Assembly: GCF_910592395.1 (NCBI RefSeq) | Contig: NC_088308.1 | Coordinates: forward strand, 28,349,501 to 28,413,500 | From: Lineus longissimus | Lineage: Eukaryota > Nemertea > Pilidiophora > Heteronemertea > Lineidae | Reading direction: 5' to 3' | DNA: 64,000 nt | In this document: positions 1 to 17,000 of the stretch, one piece after another | Numbering within the stretch: position 1 is the stretch's first letter | Layout of the letters: each line of letters starts with the position of its first letter | Made by a program: the position numbers and the translations under genes | The notes under the pieces: model-generated | The model's input: the letters and a program-made list of their open reading frames with translations, nothing else | What the model was told of the DNA's origin: nothing | Databases searched by the model: none

Positions 1-192
1 AAACAATGTAAACTCAAATGACTGTGTGCATCTGATAGATGTGGATTATTCATCATCATCATCATGTCCCGCAGCCATGCGGCCATTGAGACGATCCTAA
101 GTGCATCACGTCATCCATCCAAATTCTCTTTGGACGGCCGCATCGGCAGAGCATAAGCCTAGTGGATGTGAGGGTCTGTGAAGTTGGCTCCC

Positions 193-249
193 AGTTCCTT
201 ATTCGTACCCATTTTGAAACATGGTATGTTTGGGTACGAATAAGGAACT
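193..249. repeat. Inverted repeat, 19-bp arms
   Basis: The 19-bp arm at 193-211 (AGTTCCTTATTCGTACCCA) is exactly complementary to 231-249, with a 19-bp spacer. The word TTCCTTATTCGT recurs in the tandem repeat just downstream, so the hairpin and the array share a source sequence. Confidence 0.85.
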
Positions 250-289
250 AGGAAATGGGCTAAGCATTTCCCAGTTCCCAATTCAAATT

Positions 290-680
290 TCTTTCAAATA
301 TTAACCCTCCACAGTTCGATAACTCAACTTGGTGTTTAACCCTTTCCTACCAAGCTCCGGATTCAACTATCAGTGACTTTAACCCTTTCTGACCCATTTC
401 CCGGTTCAAAATACCAGCTCCTTATTCGTCTTAACTCCTTTTAACCCTTTATAACTCTATTTCTTGATTCAAATGCTGGCTCCCGATTCAGCTACAAGTC
501 ACTTTAACCCTTTCTGACTCCATTTCCCGGTTCAAAATGCCAGTTCCTTATTCGTCTTAACTCATTTTAGCCATTTATAAGTCCATTTCCCGATTCAAAT
601 ACTGGCTCCCAATTCAGCTACAAGTCACTTTAACACTTTCTAAGCCCATTTCCCGGTTCAAAATGCCAGCTCCAAATGGC
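290..680. repeat. About 125-bp degenerate tandem repeat, three copies
   Basis: The block GTCACTTTAACCCTTTCTGA recurs near 373, 498 and 624, each followed by CCATTTCCCGGTTCAAAAT. The period is 125-126 bp. Within each unit there is a weaker half-period built on AACCCTTT...CCATTTCC.GATTCAAA. Copies differ by scattered substitutions, so this is an aged minisatellite. No open frame runs through it. Confidence 0.85.
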
Positions 681-1355
681 ACTTTATCGTGTGGTGTCGC
701 CCCTTATTATCTGATTTTTTAAATAAAAATACTCCGCCTCTTGATATTTCAAATCTCAGGATGTCGAAGTGAACATCGAGGATGTAACAAATCGCCAGGA
801 GGGTTTTCTCAAGAGTCATGAGGCTATAAGGGACCATCTCAACAGTTAGGCTACTTTGTGCCCACTATGTTTAAGATTATTCTTACAATGATAGTCGGAA
901 TTACCTGTGGATCATTAGCAAGTGTAAATGTGATCAATAACGGTAATTGACACATCACAGTGGCGTAATTCCTTGTTCATTGGCGGTTTTGAGGAATTTC
1001 GCTCTCAGGTCTCTGATTGCCTGTGCTCAAATCACCAGGCGGTGTAAATCATGACGATATCATCAAAATCACAAAACTGAGCAACGACATTGCAACCATT
1101 TTCGTTGGTTAATGTTACATTAATTTCACTTTTGCACTGAATTTGTAAGTAACAAACAGCTGATGCCTTGAAAAAAGATCAATAATGCATAATTTTGTTG
1201 GATGTTACATGACTGACTACGTCGACGAACTCCACCCCCTGCTTCCCAGCATTCTTCCGGTTTGCGAAATGTGTGCTTCGAGTGTTGATGCATTGTGTGC
1301 CAGAGGTTCCCATGAAAGTCGCCTGATCTGATCATCTAATGATATTAGACTGAAA
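681..1355 (+). other. Unique 5' flank of SUZ12
   Basis: No repeat and no supported gene here. An in-frame TGA at 1329-1331 precedes the SUZ12 ATG with no other ATG between, so at least the last part of this stretch is probably promoter and 5'UTR. I saw no clear TATA box. Confidence 0.4.
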
Positions 1356-6184
<4,829 letters not shown>

Positions 6185-7023
6185 CTGCATATTTTGATTG
6201 TGTTATAGAGGGTTTTGTCCATCCCAGCTTTACAGTGCTGATGGTGTTTCTTATACTGGTTTGGTTTACCAAGACTGAAATCCTTGAAAATTCGATAATT
6301 TAAAGATCTTTGGATGGTATGTTCATAAACTTGGCATCAGTTCACTGGAAATCATATTCTGATATTTCTGTGAGTTTGTCGCAGTACATGTAGCTTCCCC
6401 TTCTCAGCTCAGTGCTTGGAACAACCTGTGACTTGCTTTTCCTGCCTGCACTATATCATGAGAACAATTTGACTGGATGTGTTATTGTTCTTTCACAGTT
6501 AGAATACAGATAAGATGTTCTTCTGTATGTTCCAAATGCCCTGTCAATACCACACTTGCATGTATGTTGTGGAGGAGGAACACAATGACAGGCTTTGAAT
6601 ATACATGTACCTGGCCTACTTGGCCTGGAGCTGACTATCCCTCATAAGTGGCTTTTTGTGCTCTCAAACTGTTCGTGCCTATTTTTGCATGAAATTTGAT
6701 AAAGTTGATTTGTACAATGTACTGTATGTATGGCAAAACTCTTGATATCATATACCAAGGCTAACCAGGCATGAATGTCTTGCATGTCAGCTATTTTTCA
6801 TTCAGAAGATTTTGGAATTCTGAAATGGAGCATTTTGAATGAGAAGAATGTAAACTGTGTACAAAACATGGGGGGGGGGGGGCATTACCAGGTTATGTGT
6901 TCAGTTGATTAATTGTAAATAGCATGTGTATTTCTGATGCATGAAACAGATGTCAGGGAAATTTTGTATTTGGACCCTTATGTAACACCAATTATATAAC
7001 ACCAGTGGGCAGGTTTGAATAAA
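6185..7023 (+). other. SUZ12: SUZ12 3'UTR with polyA signal
   Basis: This non-coding stretch follows the SUZ12 stop and ends at AATAAA (7018-7023). A run of 13 G residues lies at 6870-6882. No ORF of note. Confidence 0.6.
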
Positions 7024-7712
7024 TTGTTCTTCACGAATTACTTTGAACATGAATTATTGAAGTGCATTCTTGCAGGTTTTACCATTACTTCATTTGTAAA
7101 TAGATGATCGTGTCCTCAGGTGGTAAAAGTGTCCAGCTTGGATGCGGCCAAACAGATATGCAATGTTGACCTTGTACAGGGTCAGAAATACAGTTTCTAT
7201 TTTCTCTTTTAAAACCATGTGTTGTTTTCATTTCATCTACACCATTGCCTGGAGCTGGCGCTGATTTGTCTTCAAAATGGATTTGTCTTCAAAATGGATT
7301 CTTCCCCAAACACACCATTCCCGAGAGCTGCTTGAAGGGATTTGGGTCAGCTACTCTTCATTAGGTTGCTGCTCTAAGGGTTCTGCGATTCATTACACTC
7401 TTCCAGGCCCACCTCTGGTCTCCGAAGTTGATGTTAGGCTGCTTGTAGGGGGATTTCTGCTCCGGCATCATGCTGGAGCACTTTTAACATGCGAGATGGG
7501 TCATAGGAGATGTTGATGCTAAAAGATGAATTGGAACTTAGCCAGGTGAACCATGGGGATGAAGAATATCCTTGGGACAAAGGTGACCCATGTTCCAACT
7601 CCGATTTTACCATAGTGAATCTGAGATCTGTTTCGTAAGGGTCATCTCCATCCAAACCAATTCACCGACTTAAGAAAATAAAAACTTTGAATACTGGTAT
7701 CGGAAACATTGG
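7024..7712. other. Intergenic gap between convergent genes
   Basis: Lies between the SUZ12 polyA signal and the polyA signal of the opposing peptidase gene. A 17-bp direct repeat (GATTTGTCTTCAAAATG) stands at about 7262-7295. I see nothing else. Confidence 0.5.
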
Positions 7713-8127
7713 TTTATTAGGCACATGAGATTTATACAAATATTTACAACTAAAATCTCAGATATGACATTGACATGATGTGGGAAAGTTTCAATTTGTA
7801 GAAAACGCTCATTTAGAACCTCAACTTGGCTGCTTGAAACAGTTTCTGAAAATTTAATAGGTCAAACAAGTCTTCAAAATCACTGACTACTTCGACAGTG
7901 GCCAGGAGTCGTCAACTGGTATTCGCACACTTACGTATTCCTTGGCCCTCCAATATCTTTACATTAGCACATATGTCCATGTCCCTTCCTACATGTAGCA
8001 CATACATGTATGTTAGGCATCCAAGATTGACAGTAAAAATGTCCCGTTCCATCCGGTCGAAACTGACCACAAAGCAGTCAAGTTCTGAATGCATTATGAC
8101 ATCACACACTGAAACAGCGATCAGAGA
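7713..8127 (-). other. 3'UTR of the M3 peptidase gene
   Basis: TTTATT at 7713-7718 reads AATAAA on the minus strand, about 410 nt past the stop codon at 8128-8130. No coding signal in between. Confidence 0.6.
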
Positions 8128-11100
8128 TTATTTACCATTCACTGACTTGCCAAATTGTTTGATAAGTCCATCGAGAGAGGGGTCACGACCTTTGAACTTG
8201 CGGAAGACTTCACTTGCTGGGAGGCCACCACCAAGAGTGAGGAAAGATTCCATGAGCCTGAAAAGTGAAGAGAGACAATACTGTAGCTGATCTCAAAGGC
8301 TTGAGAAAGTGTTGAAACAGTTTTCTGCTGCAGTGGAATCGGACCTTCATTGTAGTCCAAATGTTGTACACAGATGGAAGAGCCAAGCAAAGCAGTCTTT
8401 TGTCAAGACTGGTGTCCATACCTCATCTTACTGTCATGTGGAACCAAGTTGCCTTTCCTGCTTTAGATAATCTCAGACAATCAAGACCAGCAACTCACCT
8501 TTTTCCCTTCTCTGCCACTTTCTCTACATCACTGAAACCGACTTCCTTGAATTCCTCCATGATGTCAGCAGCAATCATCTCGGACCACTTGAATGAATAG
8601 TAGGCAGCAGGGTATTGATCGGAAAAGATGTGGGTAAGAGAGCACGGATGGTTGTCCTCGTCGCTGAGGGCCACTGGCATGTACTCAGGCCACGTGCGAG
8701 TCATGATCTCGTGCCAGTGGTCAGGACTGATGTACAGCTCCATATCAAATGCACTAATGTAGAGTTGTTTCATCATCTTGTAGGCCGACATGTGATCACG
8801 GGCTGTAAAATACAAAGGAATATACTTCTAGTTATGACATCCTACTTGTGTCAGGCAGAAAAAACAATCGGTATGATTTCTAATGATTTGTATATGATGT
8901 CAGAAGGTGGAGCTACGATTGAAGGCAAGCTATTTACTTTGTTTTAGCCTCAATCAAAAGAGAGTTTTCTTAGCTGTTCTTCGATTACAGGACTTGTAAT
9001 TGATCTACGGACACACTGAAAAGTGCCATGAGATCTATGATGTCATGAGAATATTATCAATAGTCCAGGAAGCAAACCATTCTAAGATATCTTACATGAA
9101 TAGACAGTTGAGATCAATTCATTTGGTATTGATTCTCCTGTCTGTGAATGGCTGCTCAGCTTGTTGATAATCTCAGGCTCACGGAGGAGATTCACCATGA
9201 ACGTGGCACAGATCTGCAGGGCATCCCACTCAATGTTTTTCTGACCAGACAACTCGCTGTATGGGACTGTCGTCAACATCTGCTGAAGACCATGACCAAA
9301 CTGAAAGAAATTACAATTGATACTCAATGGCTGTTAATCATTTTCAATTGAAGATGGCATTAGTAATGAAAAAGCACTTTCCAGCAGCAATGATCAAGTT
9401 TACTGGGAATTGACCTATGTTGAATAATCTCCACAGCTTTGATTCTCAAAGGGAGACGTGGAAAAAATTGACCTGCAAGATCTGAAAAAGGCAAAGTCAA
9501 GCTTTACTCCAAGCTGTAATGACATGCTAGTGATCTGTCTGGCCATAAGTGAATATAACCTTGACACCTGGCTCACCTCATGAAATAATGACTCAACCTC
9601 TCTGAATGTGAGCCGCACTTGTTGGCCAGGCAGTGGTGGAGGTATGTTGAGATTAAGGTAGGAGAACGTACTGGTGCCAACAACATCGGAACGATCTGGA
9701 AAACAAGACACTGGAGTTAATGACTTGTGCATAGGCACTCTGAGGCATGTCCTATACTTGTACAAAGCTTTATACATCCATTGCAGAGAAGAACTTAAAT
9801 TCTATATTTAGTAGCAATTTGTTGCGAAGATTATTCCTACCTCGCCCACTCTCCATCCATGTTCCTGATATCTTGTCTGATGGCCTCAGGAATGGATCCA
9901 TGTAGAAGGCAGAGAGATACTCCCCTGGAAATAAAGTAACACACTTTAGGCAACAGACAATGTTCAAACATGCCAAGTTGGTGTTCATGATCGAGTGGAG
10001 GCAACAACTGATGCTGGATTGTATAAGATGAACTAAATCAGGAAGCTGTGGCTAGTGACTAATGGCTGCTACTGTTCTTGGGCAAGTCACCTGAAGGCTG
10101 AACCAAAGCGCACATCTCCGCTTGGCTTGCTTACCATTTTTATTGAAGAGCTTATAGAACTTTACATCTTGATGCCACAGGTGTACTTCGTTAGTGCAGT
10201 CCTGAAATTCAAATCACAAATAATAAGTTTCTATTTTTATATACTTAAAGGAAAAGGGTAGATGAGAGCCACAACTTGAAATAAAGAGCCACTTAAATAG
10301 TAAGATATAGCACCATCAGTAAGGCATTGCACTTGATAAATGTCTGAACATCACCATTATAAGAAGTGACTTACTTTGATTTTGATTCCAAATATTTTAT
10401 CACAGATGGCAGATAATCCTGAGAGGACAGAGGACAGAGGGAAATACTCATGGATCTCACTCTCCTCATACCTGAAAGGACACGGTCATGTCAACAACTC
10501 ATACTCTCAAAAAATGGACATTCAAAAAGGCTGCTAGAATAGCTAACCTAACTTGGCCGACAAACTGGGTTACAGCAAGTAACAACAACTATTCATCATT
10601 CTAACAAGAACAGAGCAACCCTGGATAGAACACTCAGTATCATAAACTTTGCGAAGGCCAGAGGTGAATCTTCCCAACATGTCCAAGATCAAACTCACCT
10701 GTGTAGATGTTCGCGCTGGCGTCGCTGCCAGTATGGGATATCCCATAATGCTAGTGTTCCAGTGAACCCTTCTGACTGCGCAAACTCCTGCAGGGTGGCA
10801 ATCTCCTCCTCAGCGGCAGGCTTAAAGACACGCTTCAGACTGAATTGAAGAAAACATGCAGGAATCAGTGTATTTCTAAATGCCAGTGATGAAACGATGA
10901 TTAGTTCCAGGACGGATGAAGAAAAGTACAAATTATGAGAAAAATCCCTCATTACCAACCTTTCAATCATGTTGAGGACATTTTCTACATTGCCTGCCAT
11001 CTTGGTTTCCATCGACATCTGAGCATAGTTATCGTAGCCGAGTAGATTTGCAATATCTCGTCTGAAAGAGTGGAAAGTGTTAAGTCAAATACATGGCCCA

Positions 11101-13520
11101 GATTGCAACAGCCCAAGATCATAGATGAAGGACCAATATACACCACTACTGTCTTGAAGGAGGGAAAATGCTTCAATTCAATGTCAGAAATAAAGACAAG
11201 TTGAGGCAACTCTCTATAGCGTGTTTTTTCTTCGAGCATGTCCAGTTTGGGTGGCCTCAGTACAGCTGTTTTGAATGTAATACTAGCTCAACTTTCAACA
11301 ACTTAATCAATCAGTCCAAAAACAGACTGACACTGTACATAATACTCCTATCTTACCTATGAGTTCTGAGCTCATTGATTGCCTTGTGATTAGCCAAGTT
11401 CTGGTCATTGTGTCCCACGGATGCACGGTTGTTGTAAGCTTGCCACACGTTCCACCGCAGCATCCTGTCGCTGCAGTGTTCTAAGAATGAGTTGTATACG
11501 GTTGGCTGAAGGGTGACCACCCAAGGACCTCGACTCGGATTCAACCTGCAAAGACAGGGCATTATGATTTATGAAGGGTGCCGATGAAATGACACAGGAC
11601 TGCAAATGCTTTAATGTCAAATTCCTGAGATGAGCAGTCTTCGTCTTCAGCCCAAAAGAACCAAAATCAACCTGCAAGGTTTTCACAGCAACTAGTGCAT
11701 AGTTACTTACTTGTCTTTTGCCATAAGATTGAGCACATGTCGAGGGAACTCTGACAATTTGGAAAAGTCCTCGATTTGATGAGAAAACAGGTTACCACTC
11801 AGCATCGTTTTATTCCTGGAAGAAAACACAAAAAACCCTGATATTATTTCCTTCATCGAGCAGAGGTATAAGAGATCAGCATCCTCTCAGAGACGCTGGC
11901 ATGTATGTTGCCTGAGACATGCCTTAGTACTACTGCTTGTACAAACATCTCTTCTGGAGGACCCATTAAAAGAATCTGAGTGTCATATGGCTGTGACATT
12001 GAAACCAATGCATTCAAGGCTTCAAGAACAGCCAACCCCATCTCAAAGCTCACCTAAAATGTCCTCTTTCCACTGATAACTTCCTTAGTGTGTCTACGAA
12101 GCGTTTTTTATTGGATCCTTTAATTTCAATCCCATTTAATCGTCCCTCAAGTAGATACATATCCACAAGTCGTTGCTGACTTTCTGTGAGTGTTTCTCTG
12201 TCGGCATTGACTTCTTTGACCGAGTTGTATAAGGTTTCGTTAATCCATCGTTCATTTTTAGCTCGGTCCACTTGGGGGTGAAGCTAGAAATTGAAGAATG
12301 AGGACAACAGTGACTTTTCAGGGGAACAAAGTCAAAGAAATATTGCCTTAATAATGTGTCTTTCCTAATCACTAAGCGAGACAACTAGAGACAGATCCAA
12401 ACAACCCTGTTTTTTAAAACACTTAACATTTTTGCATGATTTCATAATTTTATGAATGTGAATTTGATGCTCTTCGTCTCCACCTTTGTGTGTCATTCAT
12501 TTGGTCCCAACAAAGATGTCTGTTTTGATAGTCACTTACCAGTTCGAAAGCCTGCCTATACCCTTCACTCCCACAAACATAGTTCAAGTGTTTTGCTGTT
12601 CTCCATGTGCTGTTAAGAGGGACAGTGATCTTCTCAATGGGTTCAAGGACTGAAGAAAATGTTTTCTTGTACTTGGGATCTGAAAATCAAGTTACAATAA
12701 TGATCATGACATTTGATGTTGTTATCTCATCTGACTTTATTGACTTATCCCACAGTAGAAACCTTTGCACACAAATGTCTTCTTTGGACTTTCATCCTTT
12801 CATGAAACAGTAAAGACTTAACAAGTTTATCTCTCCACTTGCCAGGAAGCCAAGCCACATACATGTATTTACCTTTCAATCTTTCAAAATGGTCCCCGAG
12901 TTGAGTTTCATATTGAATACAGTATTTGGCACAACCACTGATGACGTTGCTTGGGTTGATTGATTTGAATGCTGGAAAGTCATCTAATCGCATCACAGGG
13001 TTCGTCTCTGGTTCATCAGGAGGGATTTCTGGCAATCTACATGTATTGTACGGGAAAAATAATTTTCAGGTTTTTTGATAGCATGAGCAGCACGACTATG
13101 AGTAAAGCAAAAATTAAATTAAATAAAGATTAAATAGACGGTTTGCCAAAAAGAGTGAAAAAATTGGCGACTTGAGGATTCCTCAAGCTGAGAATCTAGT
13201 GTAGTGAGCAGTGTTGTACGACTAAGTAATTTATTTGCACAGAATGTTATGTACAATCTGTACAAAATGTATGTACATGGCCTGTACAAAATGTACACAG
13301 CATACATGTTACGCAAAAATATTTTCCAATGGCCTCGACATTTTGGCAGCATACGAAAATATGCAGGCTCGACAAACCGTAAAGTAAACATTTTATGAAA
13401 GGTTTATAGACCATAGTTTTCTTACAACACATAATATGCGTTTGACGCCTTTCTGACGTGAGATTTCCAAGGAAATTTGGAGAATTTGCAAGGACACCTC
13501 GAGATCATGACAGTCGCCAT
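8128..13520 (-). CDS. M3-family oligopeptidase A-like protein, probably mitochondrial, possibly inactive; 15 exons
   Basis: Family M3A zinc peptidases (bacterial OpdA/PrlC, plant TOP, animal thimet oligopeptidase, neurolysin, MIPEP) cut short peptides; this one is closest to OpdA/TOP. Exons in coding order: 13520-13426, 13036-12873, 12679-12540, 12283-12054, 11815-11711, 11545-11357, 11061-10960, 10839-10699, 10471-10375, 10201-10135, 9924-9841, 9695-9577, 9300-9096, 8802-8499, 8257-8128. They sum to 2172 nt (723 aa) with frame kept. Exon 1 encodes 31 residues rich in K, R and S with no acidic residue, like a mitochondrial presequence. HEFGH (H510, E511, H514) is split by an intron. The expected Glu ligand 26 residues later is Gln540 (codon 9214-9216), and the Gly-Gly loop after H637 reads DQ. 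Substrate-site tyrosines Y643, Y647 and Y648 remain. Family is certain; activity is doubtful. Confidence 0.93.
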
Positions 13521-14078
13521 TTTGCAACAGCGCCGCTTCGACAAACTCGAAGTGTGACTACAGGTGTGATCAACCCGCCTTCAACCCTGCTCTGTCCTGA
13601 GTTCTGGTTCTATGAATATTCTTGACGTTTAACTGCCATGACAGATTTGTGATTCGGCAATAAAAAATAGTTCCTAATTGGTTTGAGTTATTTGATAAAA
13701 AAATAATAAGATTTTCCTACTTCGATGCTCAGAAAATAATGAAAAATAATTTATAAACCAAATTTAGGTTTTTATACGATGCTGAACTGAGATTTTAAGC
13801 ATCCTGGAGTTCGGATTTCTTTCGGAACTTTCCAAATTTTGTACAAAATGGCCGTTTTGTTTTACAGAGACTATAGTATCTTTATTCAGAGAAATAGCTA
13901 ATTTTAGTCAATTTGTTCACAAAAAATTGCGTATTCACTCCAATACCAACTTAAATCAGTAATAAAACTATTGATCCATGGTCTCATGTTGCAGTAAATT
14001 GCGACAACGCAAATTTCGAACCAGGAAATAGTTGGTGCTGACGTCATGGGCGGGGTAGAAATGGAAGGTTTGTGAAAC
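13521..14078. promoter_or_regulatory. Bidirectional promoter between the peptidase and G-alpha genes
   Basis: The start codons of two divergent genes are 558 bp apart. The peptidase ATG lies in AAAATGGCG (13515-13523, minus) and the G-alpha ATG in AACATGGCGG (14076-14085, plus); both resemble the YY1 initiator motif AANATGGCGGC. A perfect CRE, TGACGTCA, is at 14039-14046, followed by GGGCGGGG. I see no TATA box. The middle (13650-13930) is A+T-rich. Confidence 0.65.
14039..14046. promoter_or_regulatory. CRE palindrome in the G-alpha promoter
   Basis: TGACGTCA is the full CREB/ATF consensus. It ends 33 bp before the G-alpha start codon. Factor identity is inferred from the motif alone. Confidence 0.55.
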
Positions 14079-17000
14079 ATGGCGGATCTGGCAATGTTGT
14101 GCAGCTCGATTTGCTGTGTCTCCGAACAGGAGAAAACACAGCGGGCACGGAGCAGAAACATCGATAAACAACTCGCTAAAGAAAAAATGCAGTACAAGAG
14201 GCTCATAAAAATATTACTGTTGGGTACAGGAGAGAGTGGCAAGAGTACGTTCTTAAAGCAAATGCGAATAATTCACGGGCAGGACTTCGGCGAAGAGGAT
14301 AAAAAACAGTTCAAGTCGGTTATTTACAACAACATTGTGAAGGGTGGCAAAGTCCTTATAGATGCCAGGGATAAGTTAGACATACCCTGGGGAAATGAGA
14401 AACATATAGAACCCTTTGCCACTATGGTTTTTAGCTATGATGGGAACATAAAGTTAGATGAGCCCACTTTCTTAGAATACGTCCCAGCCATCCAAGAACT
14501 TTGGAAAGACACTGGCATTCAAACTGCTTTTGATCGGCGGAGAGAGTATCAACTTGTAAGTATGGAAGGTCGATGCAACCGACTAGTGTTACCATTGAGA
14601 TTGTGTCAATAAAACGTGTGGTTTTGCTTTGGTTGTCGAAAGTATGCTACTATGCAGCAGACCAGCCCGAGGGTCGCTGACATAATGATAACGTCAACAA
14701 TCACCAGTGCTAGTGATTCATCGACTTCATTTGGTGATGGAATCACTGCTGTCGTTAGGAAAGGATACATTTTATTGTTTACTTTTACACAGCTACAACA
14801 GTAGAACTAAATTTTCACTTGATCAGTTGATTAATGTTCAATTTGATGTTCATGTTAGTTGTTGCAATAATCCAGTGTGATTGGATGGTAATTGTGTCAT
14901 GGTGACTACGACATGAACATCTGACTCCAGAGATCCGGCAAGTTTAGCGGGTCTCTACAGCCATCTTCTATTTGCATGCGTAACTATCTGATTAAACTGT
15001 ACCTGCCACAGATTTCTTTCTACCTTATGTTGAAGTTTCAGTGTTCTTTATAAAGTATTTTCAGCAGGTCCGAGGGTAATCCATGGATTGGGTGCCTTTC
15101 CCTCAGTCAAGATTATACAAGCACAACTAACTACAGACCAAAACACCAGCTCCAGCAACTTGTGTACAAACCACTGGCATCTCAAAGAAATGATGTCATT
15201 AGTTATAGTTGTGGTGGTGTATAATTCTGTGACCCATGTTGGCGTACCTTGCTGAAATTACCTATAGAGGGCGCTGGACTCGTCTAACAGCATTACTGTC
15301 CTTCTTTTTTATTCAGACAGTGAATTTTCTTTCTCAGTCACCTTTCACCTGTCTGTACTGTATTTTTCACCGGAGCACTTCAGTGTTTAAGCTATGGTTC
15401 GTCTATCTTTACCATTTAGGACTTGGCTACCACTCGCAGGAATCTCAATTGTGTAAGTCACCAGCATTCTGAGATTTGTAAATAATTTAGCTCTTGAAGG
15501 AGTGAGGGTGTCTGAAGATAAACGCCCAAACACATCATAAGGAACTTGCATTGGGGAAAGATTCCTAACAGGAGAAGATGATATCACTTGGGCATACAAA
15601 CCACGAGACCAAGCCTCCATATTTGTTACAACACTGCAGTGTTCTTCTGCCCCAATAAAAGCAATGATATTCAGTTTCTGACCTGCACTGACAACTATCT
15701 TCCTGAGACTTTTTATCCTGCTTATTTGTGTAACTTCCTCGGCAGGCAATTTACTCGGATGATTTAGAAACACTTTGAGGCTACTAATTTAACATTTGTG
15801 GAGAACACTGTAACCTCGTTGCAGATTTGGACATGGTGACAGATGATCGATGACCACCCTCAGTCCTTGAAGTGATTTTAACAGATTTTGGTAGCTCTGT
15901 TTCAACATCTTGGCCAGACAGTTCTCAGCTTAACAAAATGCTTTCAAACTTATCCCACTTCAGAGTAACCGCTGAGCAAAAGCGGATTCAAGTTATTGTT
16001 AATGGCTAAAGTTCAACGCATAACCCTGTTTGCTGCTCTTTGGCCTTTGCTATTCAGTTCTACAGTGTCTTATAATAATAATCTGTCTGTCTGGTGTACC
16101 ACTTCCTTTATGTAGAGTCAAAAAGCCTTTCTCCAGTTATTAACCAACAAGGTGTATAATACTAGTGTCATTACACAGGATGTGAAATAGAGTAAATGGT
16201 AAATGAATGATTTAGACTTCACTCTACATCTTTGCAAATGCTGATAGAGGTACTGAATGTCCTGTCAGTTGATCTTGTAGCCTACCTTTCCTAAACCTCC
16301 TAAGTGCTTGATATATGCATCCACTGCCCTTTTGAATTGATTGATAGTTCATGGTCTTGCTGATTTCATGTTATAGTTCCCATGATGGCTAGTTTCATGC
16401 AATGTTTGGTACCATTTGAAGTTTGTTCTGCAAGTCCTGGTGGTACCAAGGAGGTTTGAGGTTCTTGTAAAATGTGCATGTGGGACACATTTGACTTCTT
16501 TCCATGGTCTTGAGCAAGTATTTGACAGTGTTTGATCTGCCTGTTTGGTACAAGGATTAGCATGGTTTTTAATTCATTGGAGGATTTGGTGATTGGATTT
16601 AAGTTTGATTAATCCATTACTTCTATTTTATTCTATTCTGTTCTACAACTGATTTTATATCGGAAGCAGGTGGCTAATTTTCCAGACCAGGCCTTGTCCC
16701 TGAAAGTGGCTTTTATGCTCTCACTTTCTCATTCTGGTTCCAAATTCAGTTCATTTATTTGGTGTGGGCTTTTCTCATGTAAAAGTACAAGGCCTACATG
16801 TTTGTTATGCTCACAGTCATATTAATCAAGGTGTGCACTGTTGTGATTTATCAGTGTATCTGTATAAATATTTGTGAACAGATATGGACGCAACTGAATT
16901 ATGGGAAAGTACCAAGCTGTTGGTTTTATGTTGTTATCAAATGCACTTGGCCCGGTGCAGTTTTTGTACAAATACCATTTGTTGTAGAGGTCAACAAGTT

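Noticed and set aside
15387-15773. 128-aa minus-strand frame in the G-alpha intron
   Set aside because: It starts with GTG, has no splice or polyA context, and I recognise no domain.
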